Shown here in pieces: positions 32,909 through 45,642 of a DNA stretch of 64,000 bases. Source of the stretch: Anisodus tanguticus (taxonomy: Eukaryota > Streptophyta > Magnoliopsida > Solanales > Solanaceae); NCBI GenBank assembly GCA_034509755.1, contig CM067546.1, forward strand, positions 33,130,383 to 33,194,382, given 5' to 3'. The notes beneath the pieces were generated by a model. That model worked only from the letters and a program-made list of their open reading frames with translations, did no database searches and was not told the DNA's origin. A program made the translations under genes and the position numbers. Position 1 is the stretch's first letter; each line of letters opens with the position of its first letter.

Positions 32909-34770
32909 GGGAAGATCATGATGATGCTTGACAAGGAGGAAACCTCAGGAAGCATGTCAAATATGGCAGGTATTGATATAAATCCTTTATCTAGTATAGA
33001 ACAGGTAAAGTGGATAGTTGACAATGGTGCAACAAATCATATTACTGTTAGTTTGAGTATATTATCTGACGTTGAAAAAGTTATAGCAGATAAGAATAGA
33101 AAGGTACATCTTCCTAATAGGGAAATAACACAAGTGACTCACACTGGGAAATACAGGATCACAGATACAGGAATAATTAACAATGTATTGTATGTGCCAG
33201 AGTTTAAGTATAATCTCTTATCAGTATCCAAAATAATTAGGGAACTGCATTGTTTTGTCTCTTTATATCCTAGTTTATGATTATTCCAGGACCTTAGCAC
33301 TGAGAAATTGAAGGGGATTGGTAGAGAGTCAAAATGATTATATCTACTGGCACCACCTGTAAATACCAGTATAGATTCTGCAAAATAAAGAGTTGCATGA
33401 GGAAAGAATAAAGACTCACAGTGTAAAGAGGAAGAGTGATGATATCTTGTTGTGGCACAGGAGATTGGCTTATGCATCATATGGTTCTATGAAGAATTTG
33501 CTTGGATACAAACTAGAGGAATGTAGAACAGTCTTATCTAGTTGTGAAGTATGTCTCTTGGCTAAGCACTGTAGACTTCCTTTTCCTACCAGTAATAGTA
33601 CTTCAAGCAAAGTATTTCAGCTTCTGCATCTAGATGTTTGGAGACCATATCATACCTCTACATTTGATGGCAATAAATTCTTTTTGAATGTGGTTGATGA
33701 CTACTCTCATATTAATTGGATTTTTCTGCTTAAACATAAGAGTGATGTATTGTTGATGTTGAAACCTTTCTTTAAGATGACACAAACACAATTTCAGGAA
33801 ATAGTTCAAATTATTATGACTGATAATGGAGGAGAGTTTGAAAGCAATGCTATGTAGGAATTTTTAAAAGAATTAGGAGTCATTCACCAGAGAACATGCG
33901 TGCATACTCTTCAGCATAATGAAATAGCTGAGAGGAAGCACATACATTTGTTAGAAGTGACTAAAGCATTGATATTTCAAGAACACATACCTTTACAATT
34001 TTGGGGCCATTGTATATTAATTGAAGCCTACTTAATAAACAGATTATCTTCCACATTTCTGGGTGGTAAATCACCTTATGCAGTTTTCTTTGGTAAAAAA
34101 CCATCTCTTTATCATATTAGAACATTCGGTTGCTTGTGCTATGCTAGTTGTCTGCCTTGGGTAGATAAATTTGCACCTAGAGCCATTCCTTTTGTATTAA
34201 TAAGATTTTCTAGTGTTACCAAAGGTTATATATTATTTCACTTTCATAAACGCAAGTTTTTCATCAACGAGGATGTCACCTTTATAGAGCACATTTTTCC
34301 CATTAAAGTTGTGTTCCCTTCTTTTGACGTAGGGGTTGATCACTCAACTCCTTTGACAAAACTTATTCCTACTACACCCTTTGATGATCTTCTTGAGGAT
34401 ATTTATGTTTGTCCTGAAGCTATTGCTATACCCCCAGTCACTGCATCTCCTCTTAATCTTTTTACTTCAGATGCCTCTTCTAGTGGTTCAATTGATTCTT
34501 TAGTTGTTTCACCAAGTTCACATGCCATTGAATATGTTCATGTTAATCCAGAACCACCCTTATTACCTTTGCCTGCTTCTTGTACTGACTCATTAAGGAG
34601 ATTACAAAGGCAGATCAAGAAGCCCATCTGGCACTCAGACTATGTGACTAACAAGTCTGCTAACACTATTTTATATCCTATTGTAGACTCTTTGTCATAT
34701 GTAGGGATTTTTTCACCTCACAAAGCATATTTAAGTGTGCTTTCCTCTATTTCTGAGCCTAAATGTTATC
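32909..34770 (+). pseudogene. protease-integrase of element E (broken)
   Basis: The protease site KWIVDNGATNHIT lies at about 33008-33047; the usual DTGA/DSGA is DNGA here. After a break near 33280, integrase begins at 33393 with the HHCC segment (LWHRRLAYASYG ... CEVCLLAKH; the second ligand region is altered relative to HRRLGH). LHLDVWRPY and MTDNGGEFE give the two catalytic Asp. A TAG at 33855-33857 interrupts, then EIAERKH carries the catalytic Glu. The C-terminal linker runs to about 34770 with Ser/Pro-rich composition. It is a relic. Confidence 0.83.
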
Positions 34771-35806
34771 ATGAGCCTATCAAAGATAGTAGGTGGATTG
34801 AGGCCATGAATTCAGAACTTCTGGCTTTGCAGGACAATCACACATGGAAGTTGGTTCATTTACCACCTGGAAAGACTGTCATTGGTTGCAAGTGGGTTTA
34901 TAAGATTAAACTAAAGGCAAATGGAGAGATTGAGAGGTTCAAGGATAGGTTGATAGCAAAAGGATACACATAAAAAGAGAGTCTTGACTATCATGAGACA
35001 TTCTCTCCAGTTGTGAAGATTGCTACTGTCAGGATTGTTCTTTCTTTAGTTTCACAACATCAATGGTCTATTCATCAGCTTGATGTTCATAATGCATTTC
35101 TTCAAGGAGACCTTCATAATGAGGTTTATATGACCCTTTCTCAGGGCTTTGCAAGTCAGGAGGAGTTTGGTAATCAGGTTTGCAGACTTGTCAAATTCCT
35201 ATATGGGCTAAAACATACAAACAGACAGTGGAACTTAAAGTTATTTGATACATTGACCAACTCAGAATTTACACAAAGTTGCTTAGATCATTCTTTATTC
35301 ACAAAGAGGGAAGAAGTTGATGTTGTAATCATTTTAATATATATGGATGATATGTTGGTGACTGGAAGCAATTTGGCTCTCATTCAAGAGACAAAGTCTT
35401 CACTACACAAGGCTTTTAGGATGAAAGATTTGGGAACTTTGAAGTTCTTTCTTCGTATGTAATTCAGCAAAACAACTAGAGGCATTGTGGTTAAACAGAG
35501 GAAAATATGCATTGGAGATCATTTCAGAACTAGGAATCATTTCTGTAAAACCATGTTGGACTCACTTGGAGCCGAATATCAAGTTGACAACCCCAGAATT
35601 GGATGTTTTAATAGAAGATGTGGATGATGACTTACTAGATGATAAATCACAGTACCAAAGACTAATTGGCAAGATGCTATATATGACTTTAACTAGGACA
35701 GATATTGCCTACTTAGTACAGACATTAAGTCAGTTCATGAAACATCCTAAGAAATCTAATTGGGATGCATCAATCAGAGTTATGAAATATATCAAGAACT
35801 GAAATA
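34771..35806 (+). pseudogene. reverse transcriptase of element E (broken)
   Basis: RT motifs in order: IEAMNSELLALQDNHTWKLV and IGCKWVYKIKLKANG near 34795-34920, a TAA at 34971-34973 in a position normally read as Gln, HQLDVHNAFLQGDL near 35075, LYGLKHTNRQWN near 35205, and the catalytic box IYMDDMLVTG near 35340. MKDLGTLKFFL is followed by a frame break near 35460, and LTRTDIAYLVQTLSQFM marks the connection domain. It is not functional. Confidence 0.85.
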
Positions 35807-35824
35807 TATCAAGAACAACCAGCA

Positions 35825-36354
35825 ATGGGCATTCTGTTAAGCAATGAAATTTCAAGCACTTTGATTGTTTTTTGTGATGCAGACTGGGCTTCATGCCCTA
35901 ATACAAGAAGGTCAGTTTCAGGATTCATGATCAAGCATGAAAGCTCATTGATTTCATGGAAGTCAAATAAGCAAAATGTGGTGTTAATAAGCTCAATTGA
36001 GGCTGAGTATAGGAGCATGGCCAATGCAGTTTCAGAAGTGGTATAGATTACAACATTGTTGAAGGAACTGGAGAGTGAAGTGGTTGAGTCAGTGGTGGTG
36101 TATAGTGACAGTAAGGCTACACTGTCGATAGAAGAAAATCCAGTATTCTACGAAAGAACAAAACACATTGAGATCGATTGTCATTTCATTAGGCAAAAGA
36201 TTCAAGCAGAATTTATTAAAACATCCAATGTCAACTGAATAGATCAACCGGCAGACATTCTTACAAAAGAATTGCCTAGAGTATAGCATGAACACTTGGT
36301 TGGCAAGCTTGGTGAGCTAAATATTTTTGCACCCACCAGCTTGAGGAGGAGTAA
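35825..36354 (+). pseudogene. RNase H of element E and 3' tail
   Basis: FCDADWASCPNTRRSVSGFM, NVVLISSIEAEYRSMA and VYSDSKATLSI are Copia RNase H signatures, with a TAG at 36044-36046 between them. ERTKHIEIDCHFIR is the usual C-terminal block. A purine-rich GAGGAGGAG (about 36342-36351) precedes the 3' LTR. Confidence 0.83.
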
Positions 36355-36608
36355 TGAAATAGGTCAAGGTGTTAATGTATAAAGTAGAGAGGGGTACATT
36401 TGTTATGGCTTAGTAATTAGAAGGGTAGCTAAGCAATTAGTTAAGAAAGGTTGTTAGTTAGTTATTAGATATTATATTAGGGCCATTACAGGTCATTGTA
36501 ACAGAACAGAACTGGTTTCATTTTCTCTCAATCGAAGTTAACTGCTTTCTCTCTAGAGCTCACTCTAAGCTTAGCTATGGCGGTTGGCAATTATCTCATG
36601 TGAATTCA
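36355..36608 (+). repeat. 3' LTR of element E
   Basis: Same sequence as 31595-31840 with scattered substitutions and small duplications (AGTTAGTTA and ACAGAACAGAAC are repeated once more here). The divergence is larger than between the LTRs of element C, so E is older. Confidence 0.85.
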
Positions 36609-36610
36609 AT

Positions 36611-37005
36611 AGATATTTTACTTTATTGTTTAGGTTTTTAGTTATTAAAATACCTATTTAATCATTTTGATATTTAAGTAAATTATATGCCTAGAAGCTT
36701 CTTGAGCTCCATGCTGCTATCTCTTTGTGGAAAGGAAAATATGTGCATTTATTAGAGTCTAAATCATTTAATATATCTAGCGCTCGTTTGTGTTAGTTAA
36801 TTAAAAAAAAAAATGATAAGCACCCAGTGATGAAAAGAGATTTTTTTAAGTGTTAGACTACTCCACGTGGGATTTCACTAGGTATGTTGTTGTTGTCGTC
36901 GTTGTTGTTAGACTAATTGTATAAATAATTATTTGTGTGTGTTGTATAAAAATGTTAAATTTGATAATAGGTCGGTGGTGTGCTTTATCGAAAATTTTTT
37001 TTTTC
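36611..37005. other. spacer between elements E and F
   Basis: AT-rich and without a gene. It contains the SINE-like tail at 36862-36911. TTTTC at 37001-37005 is the left target duplication of element F. Confidence 0.6.
36862..36911 (+). repeat. 3' tail of a TS-type SINE (truncated)
   Basis: CCACGTGGGATTTCACTAGG TATG followed by (TTG)n with two TCG interruptions matches the characteristic 3' end of the TS family of tRNA-derived SINEs in Solanaceae, as I remember it. The tRNA-like head is absent. It incidentally contains CACGTG. Confidence 0.55.
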
Positions 37006-37817
37006 TGTTAGGTCCGAGTATGCTGTGGAACAATAATAACAAACTTGAAATAAAATCGAATGTCAATTCAGTTCCAAATGTCAGTAAAATTTCATCTGAT
37101 ACAAGTGACAACACTTCGATAAAACAGAAAATCTTGGAAAAGTAAATTGCAGCGGAAATAATAAAGAACACAAATGTTTAATATATATTTATTATATAAT
37201 CTATGACGGTCAATGACCGAAAGTATTGTATATATTTATATGCAATTGAACAAATTCCTTCTTTTACAATTTTACAAAATAAAACAAAAGGAATTAAAAT
37301 GTTGAAGTCGTAGATGACTTCTGCCTGAAAATCTACCTAAATAGACAACATCTCATTATAATTGCTTCAATACAGAACAAATCTAGAATCTAAGCAGCAA
37401 TTATAATGTTGGACAGAATGTTGTCGACACGCTCAGGCAACACTAGAGAGTTTCCTTGAAAAGCTCATCAATTGGTTGTAGAGGTTGAGGGAAAGGTCGG
37501 CAACTGATAGGGTTTGTTGGAGAAGATCATGGAGCAAAATCCTCTAACTTCTTGGACTTGTTCCCCAAGCATAGCAATAGCTTTGACTTGTTCTTCCCAC
37601 ATTTTTCATCAGCTTCTAATTATCTTGCCAAGTCACTTCTCCATCGTAGTAAAAATTCCACGAGAATTCCTTCAGTCCGTGAAGTAAGACAAAACTGTTT
37701 GTCATAAAAATGTTGGTCTGAATGTTGTGACATTTGTTCCAACATTTATTAATTTCAACTTAGCACTAAAAATGATATGTTGGGTAAAATGTCACAACAC
37801 CAAACCCAACATTAACA
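37006..37817 (-). repeat. 3' LTR of element F
   Basis: In plus orientation it starts TGTTAGGTCCGAG and ends CCCAACATTAACA. It aligns with 56962-57878 and lacks about 100 bp present there (the GATCTAGTTTTCTGAGATG... stretch near 57390-57490). The purine tract next to it on the minus strand reads AAAATGGGGAGA. Confidence 0.88.
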
Positions 37818-38620
37818 TTCTCCCCATTTTTGCCTTTCTTCACAAAACCTATTCTAATCTGTGCGAGTGACTTACGGCAATGTCATCATAGATGTTGTCC
37901 CAACATCTATTATTACAATTATGCTCCCCTTTAACCTATGATGGCATACAAACAAAACATATATACACCATTCTTATAAGATTAGAAGAATAAGAAAATT
38001 TAGCATACACACACATCATCCAAAACAAATATTGTCAGATCATTGTCAAGATAACCAACTACATCACCAAATAGCCAAACCAAAAATAAAATAAAATCCA
38101 AACTCATTAGCAGTTGTTTCTCCCTTGCTTATTATGCAGCAGTAGTAGCTTCCAGCCGCTTTCTACCTCTGCATAACTTCAGCTTGCTTCTTCTTTTGCC
38201 TAGCAGCTTCAACTTCGGCTTCGGCCCTTTGCATAGCAGCTTCAGTTTCTGCCTTCAACCTCAGGCTCGTCAGCAAGACTCTCCTACCAACATCCTCTTC
38301 TCTCTGCACAGCAGCATCCACTGTTTCTTCAGCAGCAGCAAAACTTTAAGCCTTTTCCTCCCCCTGCACAGTAGAATTATCTCCCCCTTTTTTGGGAAGA
38401 AAGCAACAGTAAGAACTAGTCTCTGGCCTGGACTAAAGCATCCCTTGAAGCATCAACCTCTGATATTAGTTGGTTGATATTTGTAATTTATCCAACAAGT
38501 CAGTCTGTAGACAAAGGTGATTGTCTTGTACCAGTGTTGCCTAGAATGTTTGAAATATTTCGGGCAACATTCTCAATGTTAGCTTCCCTTTTCATGGAAG
38601 GTCAATAACTTTCTATTTGT
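37818..38620 (-). pseudogene. 3' end of env-like ORF region of element F
   Basis: This is the continuation of F's third ORF beyond the D insertion. On the minus strand near 38290-38150 an Ala/Glu/Lys-rich helix is readable (AETEAAMQRAEAEVEAARQ then KKKQAEVMQR), a likely coiled coil as found near the C-terminus of SIRE env-like proteins. Stops occur on both sides. The region next to the LTR is non-coding and ends in the purine tract. Confidence 0.55.
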
Positions 38621-39408
38621 TGTCACGACCCGACCAGACGGGCCGCGACTAACCGCCCTAATGGCGTTATTATACTAACATGTCACACATAATCCAACTA
38701 ACACTTAATGAGTCTGAAATCCGACAGCATAACGCTGCAATAACAACATATGCTAGGGTAGGCAAGCTAACAAAGCTGCCTTTACCCCCGAATGTACCTG
38801 CCTCATGAGGAGTCACAACTAGACAACACAATATAACAGGCAAGCCGACAAAGTTGCCAACAGATAATATAACAGGCAAGCCGACAAGGCTGCCAACAGA
38901 TAATATCACATATACACGGAAACACCCCCAACATAGAGTACAATAATATGGCTGACCGAAACAGATTTCTAACCCTTACACCAGTGCAACCCACAACTGT
39001 CTACAGGCCTCTACAAGAAGGATAACAACATATGACGGGACAGGGCCCCGTCGTGCCCCTAAATATACAAAAGTCAAAATAATAGGGTTCTGTACCCAAA
39101 ATGACAAAGCTTTGAATCAAATGAGCTTCCCAACCTGCTGAGTAGGAACCTAGGCCTGAGGTTCACCAAACTGAAAACATATACCTGCGGGCATGAAACG
39201 CAGCCCCCCGAGGAAAGGGGGTCAGTACGAAATAATGTACTGAGTATGTAAAACATGAAGCTATAAAAGAGATCATAAGTAGCCAACAGAAAATAGGAGA
39301 TCAGTATAAAAATCAGGATCCAAATCCAATTGTGCCATAAACAATAAAAGTCAGTTACCTTATAAAAATGAGAGTCAAGTGAAGAAAACATGAGTGTCTG
39401 TCCATATA

Positions 39409-39433
39409 CATATATATATATATATATATATAT
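39409..39433. repeat. (TA)n microsatellite in 3' LTR of D
   Basis: About 12 TA units directly downstream (LTR sense) of the hairpin array, in the place of the TATA-like run of element C. Confidence 0.9.
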
Positions 39434-39441
39434 CTGTAACG

Positions 39442-39638
39442 TAACCCGGCCCACTAGTGCGGGACTCGGTGGAATTATATCATAACCCGGCCCATGCTGG
39501 AACTCGGTGAAGTCATATCGTAACCCGGCCCATACTGGAACTCGGTAAAGTCATATCGTAACTCGGCCCATGCTGGGACTCGGTAAAGTCATATCTCATC
39601 TATGGATCCATCCTACGTAACCCGGCCCGGGACTCGGT
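39442..39638 (-). repeat. hairpin repeat array in 3' LTR of D (five modules)
   Basis: In plus orientation, TAACCCGGCCC - core - GGGACTCGGT and variants, five copies. It is the same module as in element C but on the minus strand. Confidence 0.85.
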
Positions 39639-41466
39639 GAGGTGAAGTAGTAACACTTAGCACGAGTAGATATCATGAGTAACCATATGCAAGTAAAAAT
39701 TATCATTTGACTCTCAATAAAATCATTATAATAATGTCATAATAAACTCTTTGCTGAAAAATCATAGGCACTTCTCATAACAATCCTCTTTAGGAATTAA
39801 ACTGTATAAGAATCAAGTACGTCCGCCGTACTTTCATTAAATCATGCCAAAAGAAAGAAGTAAGGGTTTCACATACCTTTTAGACGAACTAATCCACCCA
39901 ATATTAGAATATGCCTCGTTATAGAACTTCAACCTATAATAATGGTAATACGTTCGTTAATTCTATGATTACTAGCATACTTTATATCGAATAATGACTT
40001 CTTATTCTATAAAAATTCGGGCAGCACTTCCCCTGTTTATACATGTTTCCACAACTTCCAAACGATGCTAATAACATCAATAACCAAGCACCAATTAAGG
40101 GCACAACCAAAACAACAATAAAGGGAATTTACACACCCACTTCTCATGTAAATTTAGCCTCTTAATCCACCTTAAAAACAACCCACAAAACAGTCCATGT
40201 TACAACAACAACGAGGGTAGAATGTGAAGCCTTTCTACGCCTTTCTACACCCTTATTCCTTTAGGACTTACATTAGCAATTACCACACTTAAACATGCAT
40301 AATGGTAACTAAATTTTCAGCATTATAACAACACAAAACAGTTCCTAAAACAGTCCATATACATCACAACATGTCCAACAATTTCATGCAAGTTCTTGGC
40401 CACAACATGTCATAATTCCATAACTCTTATCTTAACTCCTAAAATCCAATTTCGTATTTCAATACTTCCATATAACTAATTTCAACTAAATATCAATGTT
40501 TCCTTTCAATTTCATCATGCAATTAGTGACAATAATAACAACAATAACCAACGAATCCAATAACACCAAAATCTGTCCCAAATTGGCAACTAGCCCAAAA
40601 TTGTCACATGCAACGCTTAAATTCCAATTTCTCCTTAACACAAATTCATTACCTTAATTCTAACAACATGCATTCCAATTATATCATAGAAAGAAGAATT
40701 TTATACCTCAAATTCATCCCAAAACAATCCACAATTTTCTGCCCACTGCTTGTCTGAAAATCCCCACTGTTTTCGTATTTCTTTCCCTTTTTTGTTCACT
40801 TCTTCAACTCCAATTGATATGCAAGTGTTCTATAATGTTAAGCCATCATCCGTACACGTTTTTCTTCCAAAATTTCATCCCAAAAATTAGAAATTTCTGG
40901 GCTAGAGTTTCGGCCAGCAGTGGTTGTTTTTGCCACTGTTTTTGGTGTTGTTTTGCTTCTAATTTTTGGTGAAAAATGTAGTCTAGGAAGAGAAAATAAA
41001 AATCTTAAATTGGGTATGGGGTTGGGGTGATTTTCGGCCAGCAAGGGGGGTGAGTTTGGAGAAGAGATGTGAGGTTTTTGGTTAAGTTTTGAATGAAGTT
41101 GAAGAGGTGATTGTAGGTATATAAAAAATCTGAATTTCCTTATCACATTTTGGCCCCCCAAGTTCTTCAATTAATAAATCTTAAACCCACTTCTTTTAAT
41201 TTCCGAGAATTTCATAAAGCCTTATATCCTCAATGTCACAATTTTAATACAATACTATTCCATAACTCCATTGGAATAAATTCAACTACTAGGATTAATT
41301 CTCGTCGTCACATGTATAGCACTAAAGTAAAACTATTCCGGGATAACATCCGTTTATACACTAATTTTCCGTATTAACATATGTAAGCGTTCCTTATATT
41401 CAATATCCGAATCTTACTTCCTTAATGACGTTCTTAATTATCATCTTAATCTTACGAGGTGTAACA

Positions 41467-41476
41467 TTCTTCCCCC
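41467..41476 (-). other. polypurine tract of element D
   Basis: On the minus strand AAGGGGGGAAGAA abuts the 3' LTR, preceded by CATTCGAGGATGAATG, as in element C. Confidence 0.85.
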
Positions 41477-41641
41477 CTTAGAAACATTCATCCTCGAATG
41501 TTCATAATAAGTCTAATGCTAGAAAAAAAATACGGCAGAGTCTCCTTTATAACTATGCCTATCCGCCTATATTCAGCAAACCAACAGATGCCACACAGGG
41601 CCACAATATATCACACATGTGCAATTCACTAATTACAATAA

Positions 41642-42079
41642 TCAAATGGGGAGTTGAATTGAATTACCTGGAGGCACAGGGAATAAATGAGGATACTTCT
41701 TCATCTCATCCTCTGCCTCCCATGTCATTTCCTCCCTATTGTGGTTCCTCCACAATACCTTGACGGAAGCCACATCCTTCGTCCGTAATCTCCTTACATG
41801 GCGATCAAGTATGGCTACTGGGCTTTCCTCGTAGGACAACTCCTCTGTCACTTGGACGTCATCTACTGGGAAGACTCTGGAAGGATCACCAATACACTTA
41901 CGCAGCATAGATACATGGAAGACTGGATGTACTGCTTCCAAATCAGGCGGTAGATCTAACTCATAGGCAACATTGCCTATCCTACGAATGATCTGGTAAG
42001 GCCCGATGTACCTTGGGCTAAGCTTCCCTTTCTTGCCAAACCTCATCACACCCTTCATGGGTGACACCTTTAGGAACAC
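41642..42079 (-). pseudogene. integrase C-terminus and chromodomain-like tail of element D
   Basis: The segment shows LSPRYIGPYQIIRRIGNVAY (the GPY/F module), DLPPDLEAVHPVFHVSMLRK, and then a tail ending VKVLWRNHNREEMTWEAEDE, the typical C-terminal half of the chromodomain in Tekay-type chromoviruses. Such tails are thought to steer integration towards particular chromatin. It is in the same frame as the integrase core upstream but separated from it by stops, including TGA near 42131 and TAA near 42193. Confidence 0.85.
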
Positions 42080-42190
42080 CCAATCATCAACCTGAAACTC
42101 TAAGTGTCGACGTCGATTATCAGCATATGACTTCTGTCAACTCTGTGCTGCTAATAACCTCTCCTGAATGAGTTTCACCTTATCAATATC

Positions 42191-43543
42191 TTACTGAACC
42201 ATGTCTGGGCCGATAAACTTAGTCTCACCTACATCAAACCAACCAATAGATGACCTGCACTTCCTCCCATATAAAGCCTCATACGGTGCCATCTGGATGC
42301 TAGAATGGTAGCTGTTGTTATAAGCAAACTCAATGAGTGGTAAATGGTCATCCCAACTACCTCTGAAGTCAATAATACAGGCCCTCAGCATATCCTCTAA
42401 TGTCTGGATAGTACTCTCTGCCTTCCCGTCCGTCTGAGGGTGAAATGTTGTGCTAAGACTCACATGTGTCCCCAATCCCTTCTAGAATGATCTCCAGAAG
42501 TTAGCTATAAACTGAGCTCCTCGGTCTGATATAATAGATGTGGGAACTCAGTGCAGTCTCACTATCTCCCTGATGTACAGCCTAGCATAGTCCTCATCTG
42601 AGTAAGTAGTCCTCACTGGAAGAAAAAGGGCTGATTTCGTCAGCCTATCCACGATAACCCATATGGAATCACACTTCCGCTGAGTGCGAGGTAAGTCTGT
42701 AATGAAGTCCATATTAATCACTTCCCACTTCCAAGTTAGGATCTCAATCTCCTGTAATAATCCACCAGGCTTCTGATGCTCAACCTTAACCTGCTGACAA
42801 TTCGGGCACTGGGCAACAAATTCTGCAATGTCTCTTTTCATGCCATCCCACCAATACAAGCATCTAAGGTCATGGTACATCTTCGTCGACCCTGGATGAA
42901 TGGAATAACGGGCATTGTGTGCCTCTCCCATAACCTGCTGTCGTAGCCCTGCAACATCAGGTACACATAATCTGCCCTCATACCTCAGCACATCATCATG
43001 TGTAACCTCAAATAAAGTCTTTCCCTTTTGGAGAGCTGCATCTCTATACCGGTCCAGAACAGGATCCTCATACTGACGTCTCTTTACCTCTTCCAAGATA
43101 GAGGACTCCGCAACATCCCGAATAAGAACCCCGTTATCTCCCGAATCCGCCAACTGGACTCCAAGACTCGCTAGCCTATGTATCTCGCGAACCATCTTCC
43201 TTCTGTCTGGCTGCACATCCGTCAAGCTACCCATGGATCTACGGCTAAGAGCATCTGCCATAATATTGGCTTTTCCCGAGTGGTACAAGATATCAACATC
43301 ATAGTCCTTTAGCAACTCTAACCACCGCCTCTGCCGTAGATTCAACTCCTTCTGCTTAAAGATATATTGGAGACTCTTGTGATCCGTATAAATATCAATA
43401 TGAATCTCATACAAATAATGTCTCCAAATCTTCAAGGCATGAATCACCGCTGCTAGCTCCAAATTATGAGTGGGATAATTCTTTTCATGCTTTCTGAGCT
43501 GTCGGGAGCCATAAGCTATAACTTTGCCATGCTGCATCAACAC
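42191..43543 (-). pseudogene. RNase H-integrase of element D (broken)
   Basis: RNase H motifs open the segment (VIAYGSRQLRKHEKNYPTHN, LELAAVIHALKIWRHYLY, TDHKSLQYIFKQKELNLRQR). LLKDYDVDILYHSGKANIMA DALSRR follows. Integrase then shows the HHCC finger (HPGSTKMYHDL ... CPNCQQVK near 42900-42790), DFITDLPR with the first Asp, a break near 42545-42480, and FHPQTDGKAESTIQTLEDML with the catalytic Glu. It shares the frame of RT (44485), so only local stops and a double frameshift disrupt what was one long pol ORF. Confidence 0.86.
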
Positions 43544-43599
43544 ACAACCTAGCCCAATGCCGAAGCATCACAGTAAATGACATAACCATCCGGTCCCTC

Positions 43600-44485
43600 A
43601 GGAAGAGTCAGAACTGGAGCCGTTGTCAACTTGTCCTTCAACAATAGGAAACTGTGCTCACAAGCATCCGTTCACTGAAAATTAGCTGCCTTCTGAGTTA
43701 GCCTAGTCAAAGGCGCTGAGATCGAGGCAAAATTCTCCACAAACCTTCTGTAATACCCTGCTAGCCCCAGAAAACTGCGTACCTCAGTAGGTGTCGTAGG
43801 TCTGGGCCAAGTCTTCACCGCCTCAATCTTTCGTGTATCCACCCGAATACCATCGCCCCGATAATATGCCCCAAGAATGCCACCGAAGTCAACCGAACTC
43901 ACACTTGGAAAACTTGGCATACAATCGTCGGTGCCGGAGGACCCTAAGTACCGTCCTCAAATGGTCTGCATGCTCCTGCTCTGAATAGGAATAAACCAGG
44001 ATATCATCAATGAATACAATGACGAACATGTCTAAGAACAGCCTGAATACTCGGTTCATCAAATCCATAAACACTGTTGGAGCATTGGTCAGTCCAAATG
44101 ATATCACCCTAAACTCATAATGTCCATATCGGGTTCTGAATGCTGTCTTTGGAATATCTGCCTCCCTTACCTGCACCTGATGATAACCTGACCGCAAATC
44201 TATCTTCGAGAAGCACTTAGCACCCTGCAACTTGTCAAATAAATCATCAATCCTGGGAATGGGGTACCTGTTCTTGATGGTTACCTTGTTCAGCTGCCTA
44301 TAATCCATACACATCCGTAGCGATCCATCTTTCTTCCTCACAAATAACACTGGTGCTCCCCATGGAGATGTACTCGGCCTAATAAATCCTTTCTCCAACA
44401 AGTCTCTCAGCTGCTCCTTCAACTCCTTCAGCTCTGCAGGTGCCATTCTATAAGGAGGAATGGATATAGGTTGGGTACCTGACAA
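43600..44485 (-). pseudogene. reverse transcriptase of element D (broken)
   Basis: Gypsy RT motifs: PYRMAPAELKELKEQL, VLFVRKKDGSLRMCMDYRQL, IDLRSGYHQVQV, RTRYGHYEFRVISFGLTNAP and the catalytic box VFIDDILVYS near 43990-44015. A frameshift near 43900 moves the thumb region (PTTPTEVRSFLGLAGYYRRF) into another frame, and a second one near 43600 restores the original. It would copy element RNA; the double shift is likely fatal to this copy. Confidence 0.88.
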
Positions 44486-44564
44486 TACATCTACACTGAA
44501 ATCTATCTCCCGCTCTAGAGGGAGACCTGGAAGATCATCTGGGAATACATCCGAAACTCACTAA

Positions 44565-45386
44565 CTACCGGAACTGACTGAAGAGCCGGTACCTCCGCTT
44601 CTGTATCATGCACCCGAACCAAATGATAGATACAACCTTTTTTGACCATCTTCCTTGCCTTGAGGTATGAAATAAACTTACCCTCGGCGATGCTGCATTC
44701 CCTTTCCATTCTATAACTGGCTCGTCTGGAAACTGAAATCGAATCAACTTCTCCCTACAATCAACGTTGGCAAAACAAGAAGCCAACCAATCCATACCCA
44801 TAATGACATCAAAGTCGGCTATATCCAACTCTATCAAATCTGCTAAGGTATGACAGCTATATATCACCACGAAACAATTTTTATACACACGCTCAGCTAT
44901 AACCGAATCTCCTACCGGTGTAGCTACCTCGAAGGGTTCTATCGGCTCAGGTTCTATCCCTATTCTATTAGAAACAAGAGGGGATATGTAGGACAAGGTG
45001 GAACCTGGATCTATCAAAGCATATACATTACAGAAAAAGACAGATAGTATACTTGTAACAACATCTGGTGACGCTTCCTGATCACGTCTACTGGCCAAAG
45101 CATACATGCGGTTCGAAGGACCGCCGGAACTAGAAACTCTGCCACGACCTCTACCACGGCCTGCTGGCGTCTGAATACCCCGCCCGGTGGAGCGCATAGC
45201 CATAGATGATGATGAACCAGCACCCGACCCCGTAGGCCGAGCCATCCCATCTAAACCACCCATGTTGGGACACTCTCTCATCATATGGCCCTGACGGCCG
45301 CAAGAGAAGAAAACACCTGTGGTCAAACGGCATTCCCCAATATGAAGCTTACCACAGTGAGAGCATCGAGGATAAGATGGCCTCAA
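44565..45386 (-). pseudogene. gag C-terminus and protease of element D
   Basis: First a CSHCGKLHIGEC finger, then the zinc knuckle, where the first ligand Cys is Phe (FFSCGRQGHMMREC), then a Gly/Arg/Ser-rich basic stretch. The aspartic protease follows: VYALIDPGSTLSYIS (active site DPGS) and FDVIMGMDWLASCFANVDC, the second conserved flap-side motif of Gypsy proteases. Frames shift both before (near 45400) and after (near 44600). The protein would bind RNA and process the polyprotein. Confidence 0.85.
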
Positions 45387-45642
45387 CTAACTAGAGCCCT
45401 TGTTCCTTTGAGAACCTGAAGCCATGGAGCTCTGTCCAGCTCCTGAATACCCAGGGCAGTCGAACCTCCCCGCCCATAGATCGAGAGGAGCACTCGTGGC
45501 CGGGCCGCGATGAATATCCGACCCGTCGCCGGAACTGTATGCCTCGAGACTCACCGGAATAAGCTACTGACCTAGCCCTCTTATGCTGGTCCCTGTCATG
45601 ACCTCTGTCTGGATGTCGCCCTCTATTTCGGTCCTCAACCCC

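Larger units (their letters stand above)
31593..36610 (+). mobile_element. Ty1/Copia element E, decayed
   Basis: LTRs at about 31595-31840 and 36355-36608 flank gag, protease, integrase, RT and RNase H in Copia order on the plus strand; total about 5 kb. AGATATT occurs at 31586-31592 and 36611-36617 and may be the target duplication, although 5 bp is usual, so exact ends are uncertain by a few bases. Every coding segment carries stops or frameshifts. Its right part adjoins a SINE tail. It is the nearest intact-length element upstream of the MYC gene. Confidence 0.88.
38621..41466 (-). repeat. 3' LTR of element D
   Basis: In plus orientation TGTCACGACCCGACC ... GAGGTGTAACA. Compared with the 5' LTR it has lost one hairpin module and its spacer (the block at about 47700-47755 of the other copy) and carries a pure TA repeat where the other has CA plus TA. 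Most of the rest is near-identical. Confidence 0.92.

Noticed and set aside
36862..36911. CACGTG at 36864-36869 as a regulatory G-box of the MYC gene
   Set aside because: It belongs to the SINE-like tail, is separated from the MYC promoter by the whole of element E, and has no supporting context.
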